DNA from: an uncultured bacterium
Lineage (GTDB): Bacteria; Patescibacteriota; Gracilibacteria; Absconditabacterales; Absconditicoccaceae
Assembly: GCA_947170225.1 (NCBI GenBank)
Contig: CAMVSQ010000001.1
Coordinates: 1-64,000, forward strand
Direction of reading: 5' to 3'
DNA: 64,000 nt
Position 1 is the first letter of the stretch. Each line of letters begins with the position of its first letter. The translations under genes and the position numbers were made by a program. This document shows, piece by piece, positions 56,813 through 64,000 of this stretch. Under the pieces are notes generated by a model, which saw nothing but the letters and a program-made list of their open reading frames with translations, searched no databases and was not told where the DNA came from.

Positions 56813-57299
56813 TTATATTAAATCAAACTTCTCATAAATCTTCAATTTCCTCAACAGAGATTATTTCTCAAGTTTTTTCTGCTGTAGTACCAAAAAAGCT
56901 ATTGAATTCATCTTCATAATCTGGATCATATGGATTGCGATTTGGTTGTGATTGTTGTATAGAGTCTCTTGGAGTATCTCAAGATAAATATTCATTTAGG
57001 ACACTATCCACATTTGAAGTTTTTTGCACACTATTTTCATTTGGCAAACTATCTTCTATTTGCGTGAATTCATCTATGATCATCGTTTCATCTTGGGCTG
57101 TTTTGTAAAATACAGATACCCATGTTTTTGGTTTAAATAATGATATTTCTGAAATACTTTCTTGTCGATTTGTGTTATTTAATACTGTTGAATATTTTTG
57201 GATTCATCAATACTTTACCGATCAGATTAACAAATTTATCAAAATAAAGCATATCAATATTCACAAAATCCAACATATAATTTTTGAAACAAGTTTCAT
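56793..57299 (-). CDS. Membrane-anchored acidic protein upstream of SufD-like gene
   Basis: 168 residues. One membrane segment (about 4-27, SKIICWILGILICFILINLLI), then an acidic, Asn/Gln-rich, likely disordered tail. No family. Its last 20 bp overlap the SufD-like start. First gene of the operon. Confidence 0.7.
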
Positions 57300-57433
57300 T
57301 TTTGTATTTTTGAAATAAATATCCACTTGTAGTATTTAATAATCTTTTTTTTTATATCAAGTCAATTTGGATATTTAAAAAAATTTTATCAATAAAAATA
57401 AATATGAAAAGTCAAAATATCTAAAATAATCAT

Positions 57434-57461
57434 TTGATTATTGTTTTTAAATTAGTATAAT
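57434..57461 (+). promoter_or_regulatory. Promoter of the repeat adhesin-like gene
   Basis: TTGATT, 16-bp spacer, TATAAT. A small hairpin GTGAA/TTCAC followed by CTTTTT (57471-57495) lies in the leader and may attenuate transcription. Confidence 0.6.
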
Positions 57462-57514
57462 TATTGATGTGTGAAAGATTAGCCTTCACCTTTTTATAAT
57501 TCATCATCATAAAA

Positions 57515-60295
57515 ATGAAAAAATTATTAAAAGTATTTTCTTTGTGCTTGGCATGATTCGTTTTATTTTCTGGTTTCTCTTCTGCAGCAGACGACTGCAT
57601 AAGACAAAATGTCTGAGACAACAGTGTGTGTGTAAGTATAGAAAAATGAAGTAACAACAAATATACTGTAGATGGAAACGTAAAATGTAGGGACGACTAT
57701 TGCGCAGTATCTTGTGAGATATTATTGCCAGACAATACTTTACAAAAAGTTTGAGCTTGTAATTGAAAGTTTACTTACAATAGTAGTGCCGCAAAAAAAA
57801 TAAAAGTATATGTCACTATAAACAATGAATGGAAAAGTTTTGAATCTTATTATCATTTTGGGAAAGGTTATTGGGTAGATGGTGCAGATTGAAGTGGTGA
57901 AAGTGATGGAGATTTGACTTTGTCTACAAACAATAAAAAGCTTTCTACTTCTGATTATGTGAGATTGACTATAAAAGCTGAGGATAATTACCGTGGAAAT
58001 ATTGATTTGTCTGCTAAATATAGAGCTTCTAGTTCTGATCCTTGGAAAACTATTTCAAATAGTAGTTCTACTTATTTTTCCAATATATCTGATGAGCGAG
58101 ACAATGGTTACTACAAAATGACCTCTTCTGATGATGGTGAAAAAACTATCAGCAAATTGCTTAAATTTACAAAAAAATGATACTATAGGATTTTTGCAGA
58201 GGATAAATATGGGAATTCTAGCTATGTAGAATTTAATGTGTGATGATCTTCGTCTAGTAGTAATGAAATAGAACTATCTGCTTCTACTACTTCTCCAAAA
58301 GTGTGAAATTCTATCAAATTGACTGTGGAGACTGATTATGTAGGTACGATATACTTTGACAAAGTACAATACAGATCATCCAATTCAAATTCTTGGTCTA
58401 GTATTTCTAGGACAAGTTCTTCCTATTTTTCTGACTACTCTAGTGTACGAGATGACGGTGAATTTAGGATAAAATCTTCTGATAATGGAAAAAAGACATT
58501 GAGCAATTTGGTTGAATTTGCTAAAAAAGGTTATTATAGGATTTATGTAAAAGATGGTTATGATAATTCTAGCTATATCGATTTCAATGTTTGAACTTCT
58601 TCATCTTCTAGCAATAGTGATGAAATAGAATTGACTGCTTCTACTACTTCTCCAAAAGTATGAAATTCTATCAAACTAACTATAAATACTAATTCAAACT
58701 ATGTGGGAGATATTGTATTTGAGAAAGTGCAGTACAGATCATCTAATTCAGCTTCTTGGTCCAATGTTTCTAGGACAAATACTTCTTACTTTTCTGACTA
58801 CTCTAGTGAGCGAGATGATGGTGAAGTAGTGATGAAATCTTCTGATAAATGAAAAAAAATTATTTCAAGTTTCCTAGAATTTGCAAAAAAATGATACTAT
58901 AGAATCTATGCCAAGGATGTTGATTGAAATTCTACTTATATAGACTTCAATGTTTGAACTTCGTCTAGCAGTAGTAGCGATGAAATAACATTGTCTGCTT
59001 CTAATACATCTCCAAAAATAGAAACTTCCATAAATTTGACTGTAAAAACTGACTATATTGGTACGATATATTTTGACAAAGTACAATACAGATCTTCTAA
59101 TTCAAATTCTTGGTCTACGGTTTCTAGAGCGAGCTACACTTATTTTTCTGACTACTCTAGCATATGGGATGACGGTGAATTTAGTATAAAATCTTCTGAT
59201 AACTGAAAAAAGACATTGAGCAATTTGGTTGAATTTGCAAAAAAAGGTTATTATAGGATTTATGTAAAAGATGGTTATGATAATTCTAGCTATATCGATT
59301 TCAATGTTTGAACTTCTTCATCTTCTAGCAGTAGCGACGACTTGGGATTGAGTACAAACAGTAAAAATCCATCTACTTCTGATTATGTAAGATTGACTAT
59401 TAGTACAGACAGTAGCTACCGTGGAAATATTGATTTGTCTGCTAAATATAGGGCTTCTAGTTCTGATTCTTGGAAAACTATTTCAAATAGTAGCTCTACT
59501 TATTTCTCCAATATATCTGATGAGTGGGACAATGGTTATTATAAGATGACTTCTTCTGACAATGGAGAAAAAACTATCAGCAAGATGTTTAAATTTGCAA
59601 AAAAAGGATACTATAGAATTTTCGCTGAAGACAGAGATGGTAATTCTAATTATATAGACTTCAATGTCTGAACTTCGTCTTCTAGCAATAATGTAGAAAT
59701 TAGTACAAATGACAAAAAACCTTCTACTTCTGATTATGTGAGATTAACTGTAAACACAGATAGTTCATACAGAGGAAAAGTAAATTTCTCTGCAAAATAT
59801 AGATCATCTACTTCTAATTCTTGGACAGATGTATCTAGGACTAGCTCCACATATTTCACAAATCGCTCTACTACTTGGGCAAATGGATATATAACAATGA
59901 CATCTTCTGATAAATGAGAAAAAACTATTTCGAATGTATTTAAGTTTGCAAAAAAAGGTTATTATAGGATTTATGCAGAGGATGAAGATGGAAATTCTAA
60001 CTATGTTGAGTTTAATGTTTGAAATTCTTCTTATTCTCCTGTGGATGGATTCACAGAAAAAGAGTTTGAGATGATTGAAAGGATATACAATATATGGCCA
60101 ACTCTTATCTCCAAATTGAGGTCTGAATATCCAAAATTGAGAAATAGCTCAACATGGAAAAACTTGTCTGATGAATTTTATAATAATATAAGGGATGTGA
60201 TAAATAAGAAATCAAATAGAGAATTTAAAGACTATGATGATTTCAATAAAGCGTTTACATACTGGTTCTCTTATACTCAAAAGTTGATGAAATAG
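57515..60295 (+). CDS. Secreted protein with six Ig-like tandem repeats
   Basis: 926 residues. Signal peptide at the N-terminus (KLLKVFSLCLAGFVLFSGFSSAAD), a Cys-rich segment (about 25-110, eight to nine Cys), then six ~110-residue repeats joined by Ser-rich linkers. Two repeat types: A (repeats 1, 5, 6; STSDYVRLT) and B (2-4; SPKVGNSIKLT). Each ends in KKGYYRI..DxxGNSxYxxFNV and has a beta-sandwich pattern. The C-terminal ~85 residues are helical and unlike the rest. Likely a surface adhes or stalk protein. The AT-hook membrane protein follows 30 bp downstream. Confidence 0.85.
57911..60020 (+). repeat. Six tandem ~340-bp coding repeats
   Basis: Units begin near 57911, 58265, 58622, 58979, 59336 and 59693. 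Repeats 2 and 4 share long identical DNA stretches, as do 1 and 5, so units have been duplicated in pairs (A-B-B-B-A-A order). Confidence 0.85.
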
Positions 60296-60325
60296 GCGCT
60301 GTTTTTAGATAAAAACAATGCAAAA

Positions 60326-61372
60326 ATGACAACAAAACAAACACAAAATCGCTGAAGGCCAAAAAAAGATTTTTGAGAGCTCAAAAATAAATTGGCTGTA
60401 GAAAGTGCAGAAAACAAATGAAAACTAAAGCGTGGAAGACCAAAAAAAGAAAAAAAATTGGATGATAGTATAAATACAAAACTCGTCTCAAAAAATAAGG
60501 AGATAAAAGTTTTGGAAAAAGAAAACAATGAAATTCATCAAAATATTTGAAAAAACGCTTTTTCATCCAAAAAAATTGAAAATATTGAGCAGGTGGAAAA
60601 CAAAACTGAAAAATACTCAAAAATGCTTTTGATGTTTGCAATATTATTTTTTGTAGCCTCGATTTTGTATAAGTTTGTATTTACTGCAAAAAATACTGAT
60701 GATTTAAAATTTTCTGAAATAACACCGCTGGAAAAAATAGAAAATAGTGCTAGTTTATGAGCTGAAAATGATACTGAAAACAATATGGATTTGGTGGGAA
60801 ATGATAGTCAAAGCAATAATTTTGAGATCCAGATAGGGAATAATGATGAAAACTGAAATTTTGTGGAAACAGAAAGAATTATTATTTCAAATAATGAAAC
60901 ATCTTGAGATGATATTTCTACTGATGAAATTGATGGAAGTTTTGATAATAAAAGAGAAAACATTGTCAGTGGTGACATTTATGAAGAAATTGAAAATGAA
61001 TACACTGCTTTGATAAAATTATTTTATGAAAAAATAAATGCTAGAGAATTTTGAGAACTTGCGGGTCTAACAGACAGTTATTTGAAAAATTCTGATGTTT
61101 TTAGGACTTACTATAGTTCAAATTGGTTGAATAATTTTTTGGATAAAGTGGCTGGAGGTAGGATTTATGTGGTTGAAATGAAAGAGTTACCAAGTGACAA
61201 ATCACATGTAAAAAAATATTGATACAAAATAAAATACAAAGTAAATTGAGAAAATTTGCTTACACAAGAAGATTGGGAAATGGCGATAATAGATAGAAAC
61301 TGAAATAGGCAAATATGAAGTATAATGTGTACCACTGTCTGATGTAGCAAGATGCCTTTTTTCCAAAAATAA
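60326..61372 (+). CDS. Membrane protein with two AT-hook motifs
   Basis: 348 residues. Two AT-hooks (RGRPKK at 9-14 and 36-41) sit in the basic N-terminus, separated from one membrane segment (100-118) by a coiled-coil-like stretch. The C-terminal domain (about 225-348) lies on the other side of the membrane and includes a SNTF2-like-looking ALIKLFYEKINAREFGELAGLT. Gly10 of the first AT-hook is encoded by TGA. It could tether AT-rich DNA to the membrane; this is inference. Same strand, 31 bp after the secreted repeat protein and 21 bp before miaA, so possibly one operon. Confidence 0.75.
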
Positions 61373-61392
61373 TATGCTAAATAAAATATATC

Positions 61393-62349
61393 ATGAGATT
61401 TGAAGAAATTGTATTATGATCAAGAGAGATAATACAGGATTTTGTTTTGAAAAATCCAAATTGAATTGTAATAATTCGATGAGCTACTGCCACTGGAAAA
61501 AGTAAGCTATCAGTAGAGTTGGCAAAATTTTTTGATATAGAAATAATTTCTAGTGATAGTAGGCAGATTTTTAGAGAAATGAATATAGGAACAGACAAAG
61601 TTTCTCAAGAAATTTTGGATAAAATCCCACATCACCAGATAAATATTATTTGACCTGAAGAATCATACACAGCATGACAGTGGCAAAAAGATGTTAAAAA
61701 GCAAATAAAAGAGATTCAATCAAGATGAAGGCTACCGATTATTGTGTGATGAACAGGTCTTTATATCGATACAATATACAAAAATTTTCAAATGCCAGAA
61801 ATCTGACCAGATTTTGGATTTAGAAAAAAAATGTTTGATTTAGAAGAAAAAAATCCTTGATATTTGCACAAAGAATTAGAAAAAATTGATCCAGACGAGG
61901 CAAAAAAAATTCATCCAAAAAGTACAAGGTATATTGTCAGAGCTTTGGAAATTTTTCATAGTTCGTGAAAGACAAAAACTGAGAGTTTTTTGGAAAAAGA
62001 AGTTGAGCGACCAATTTTGATGATGGGAATCTGGAGAGAAAAAGATGAAACAAATGAACTAATAAATCGCAGAATCAAAGAAATGATAAAATCATGACTT
62101 GTAGATGAAGTCAGATGACTTTTGAAAAAATGATACTCCCCTACTTTACAATCTATGCAAGGAATTTGATATAAAGAGATTGTTGGATATTTGGAGTGAA
62201 AATATGATTTGGATGAGATGGAAAAATTATTGCAACAAAATACTCAACACTTAGCAAAAAGGCAAAGAACTTGGTTTAGGAGGTATATTGCGGATGAAAG
62301 AGAGAATCCAAAAAAAGGTGTAGTTTATAAGGTTTGGTATTTGGGTTAA
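61393..62349 (+). CDS. miaA: tRNA dimethylallyltransferase MiaA
   Basis: 318 residues, family length. Walker A-type RGATATGKSKLS near residue 37, SSDSRQIFREMNIGTDK, IVGGTGLYIDT and the C-terminal QGIGYKEIVGYLEG. It adds the dimethylallyl group to A37 of tRNAs reading UNN codons. TGA codes conserved Gly in GGTGLY. Confidence 0.96.
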
Positions 62350-62351
62350 AA

Positions 62352-63674
62352 TTATCATTTATATCTCAAAACTCAATTCCATCCAAAATTAGTTAACCAA
62401 TTTGCACTAGTCTCTGCTATCTCATTTCCACTACTATCTCACGATTTTTTATCATAATTGGAACGAGCTCATACAAACTTTCAGTTTCAAGTATAAATTT
62501 CTGTATGTCTTTCTCCATCTGCTCACTGATTTTTTAATACAATATCTCACCTTTTTAGATTGTTTGGATCATAAGGAGCAATCCATTCAAATCATAAGGC
62601 TTCATACTCTTCTTTCATTGATTTAGTTCATAATTTATTTTGAATATTAAATCAAGCTTGTTTAAAAGCTGCATTTACTAGTCACGAGCAATCATACTGT
62701 CAATTGTTTCATTTACTTCATCGTTCATATCCATGACAATTATTTTCTGCAATACTGATTGCTCGCTGTACTGCTTTTTCTACCTTAGGATTTTCTGCTA
62801 TTTCTTGCGAATCTGGAACATATCATTTTGATTCATAAAAATGTACTTTTAATATTTTTTTAACTTTTATATAGTCTTCTAATTTTTTGGGTGAAGTATC
62901 TAATTTTCAATTTACTCTGGTGTATGGATCTAATACATACCATTGTCCAGAATCATCTTTGAAAGCTGAGACTCTATGTCCATAATCAGATCACGATTCT
63001 GTATAAATGTCTGCATAATTTCATTTACTTCCTGATATAAAATCTTGCGTTTCTATTGCTTTCCGTCTCTTTTTTGGCTTATCATTGATTTTATCCTTTG
63101 GTAAGGTTCATACACAATCTTGTCATGGTTTTTCTCATGCATCGTAGGCATTTCACGATGGTAAAATAATTCCAAAATTTTTTCAATTTTCACGGGCTGT
63201 TTTTGAGCACCATGTAACTCAAGTTTGAGAATTTTTGTAATATGGACTTGATGAAATATTATTTATACTAAAACCACAAAAACTTTTTCATTGAAATTCT
63301 ACAAATTCATGTCAAGTATTTCAAGATTCTCAATTTTCTCAAGGTTGTGGTGAATATTCTCATTTATTTAATTCCTCCAAAAATGCTTGAAAATCTTTGA
63401 AATATGGGCAAGTAACGGATAATCTTAATTCTAATAGTTCCATTTTTACTTTGTCTCATCGTTTTAATTCTTTTTCTTTTGATTTTAGTTCTGCATATTT
63501 CAATAAAGCTTTGTCATTTTTCAATCGTTCAAAAAGGTGGAGTCCATCTTTGGTCTCTTTTTCTTCTTTTCAAATTAGAGAATTGAATTCAGATGTTATT
63601 GAATCAATGGATCACAAAACTGAATCTTTTTGTTTATTTTCTATATATTCTTTTATTTTTGCTTCTTTTTCCAT
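62352..63674 (-). CDS. NlpC/P60-type cysteine peptidase with N-terminal helical region
   Basis: 440 residues. Residues 1-110 are charged and helical; 110-300 a region with GGHEF-like loops not assigned; the C-terminal ~140 residues show YDCSGLVNAAFKQAGF (catalytic Cys) and RGDIVL...ERHTEIYTGNGKFVGARSN (catalytic His), the NlpC/P60 pattern. Such enzymes cut peptide bonds in peptidoglycan stems. No signal peptide is visible, so export must use another route or the enzyme is injected or acts inside. The next minus-strand gene ends 24 bp upstream, so they may form an operon. Confidence 0.85.
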
Positions 63675-63697
63675 TTGTAATATTTTTGTAATAAAAA

Positions 63698-64000
63698 TTA
63701 TATTGTAATTATTTTTCCTTTTTCAAACCTATATAAATGCTCTCATGCTCATTTTCGTCACGCTTTCCTTGCCTTAATAATTAAATGATATGGAAGTGCA
63801 ATATATCACTGTGATGGATTATGTGTTTTTATGTACTCTACAATTCATGTATTTAAATTACTTTTTCTCAATGAAATATAATCATCAATTATTTTCAGCA
63901 TTTTATTTCAGATTTCTTGATTAACTTGAGAACTTTCTGTAAACATTTTTCCACTTCATGATTTGTTTACATTTGCATTTATATATCTTCTCATTCTTTC
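63698..64000 (-). CDS. C-terminal part of an unknown protein (cut by window end)
   Basis: The last 100 residues are visible, ending in FEKGKIITI and TAA. Basic and helical, with PSQGYIALPYHLIIKARKAGRKGAGEHLYRF. No family recognised. It is upstream of the NlpC/P60 gene, 24 bp away on the same strand, so probably co-transcribed. Confidence 0.7.

Noticed and set aside
56177-57299. Complete SUF operon
   Set aside because: Only a SufD-like gene is recognisable; its neighbours are not SufB, SufC or SufS.
1-64000. Mass pseudogenisation or frameshifted assembly
   Set aside because: All breaks are TGA in otherwise continuous frames with conserved motifs; reading TGA as Gly restores full-length proteins.
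1-64000. CRISPR array
   Set aside because: No regularly spaced direct repeats with unique spacers; the tandem repeats found are coding.

Overview
AT-rich window (a low-GC genome) that reads sensibly only if UGA is a glycine codon (genetic code 25). Every long gene I could rebuild contains many in-frame TGA codons and ends in TAA or TAG. TGA falls on invariant glycines: the HELGH site of the M50 protease, the LSGGQ signature of the SbcC-like ATPase, the GGS of the tRNA nucleotidyltransferase, and the SAM-binding loop of RsmH. This points to the candidate phylum radiation, lineages Absconditabacteria (SR1) or Gracilibacteria (BD1-5), most likely a small host-dependent or episymbiotic cell. Translated with UGA as stop, almost every gene looks shattered.

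Layout. 1-5.6 kb: two minus-strand genes, an acidic Asn-rich protein and a 1395-residue protein with 14 helical repeats and a C-terminal GNAT domain. 5.7-7.7 kb: a RAYT transposase with a REP-like palindrome beside it, then rsmH and an FtsL-like gene. 8.0-8.6 kb: higBA toxin-antitoxin. 8.7-12.8 kb: RNase J, an O-methyltransferase and a MATE exporter. 12.85-13.31 kb: two tandem promoter-to-terminator units that look like paralogous small RNAs. 13.4-18.5 kb: SbcC/Rad50-like ATPase, HIT protein, and an EnvC-like degenerate LytM protein fused to a lysozyme-like domain. 18.6-24 kb: an AbiEii-type toxin pair, then a cluster of a fused ATP-grasp ligase/DUF1704 metallopeptidase, a GNAT and a 7TM transglutaminase-associated membrane protein. 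24-31 kb: DUF192, DUF4230, CBS, rsmG, a glycosyltransferase, an M50 protease and tatD. 31-35.5 kb: a TraG/VirD4-like ATPase and a CCA-adding-type enzyme. 35.7-38.6 kb: a zincin-like protein, a small RNA candidate, DUF3800, a transglutaminase-like protein and nrdR. 38.7-50.4 kb: large unknown proteins mixed with a DUF4230 paralogue, hemW, rlmH and obg. 50.5-57.3 kb: tRNA-Lys, DUF1622, cysS, mraY, an O-antigen-ligase-like protein and a lone SufD-like protein in a three-gene overlapping operon. 57.5-64 kb: a six-repeat secreted protein, a membrane protein with two AT-hooks, miaA and an NlpC/P60-type protein.

The genes mix core information processing (rsmG, rsmH, rlmH, obg, cysS, miaA, tRNA-Lys, the CCA enzyme, RNase J) with envelope biology (mraY, FtsL-like, LytM/lysozyme-like, NlpC/P60, O-antigen ligase, secreted repeat proteins) and accessory modules. 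Promoters are consistently TTGACA/TTGCAT-like with 16-17 bp to TATAAT, so many transcription units can be placed. Three families of dispersed palindromic repeats occur, one copy of which sits in frame inside hemW. Two small genes contain no internal UGA and look like recent imports from a standard-code genome.
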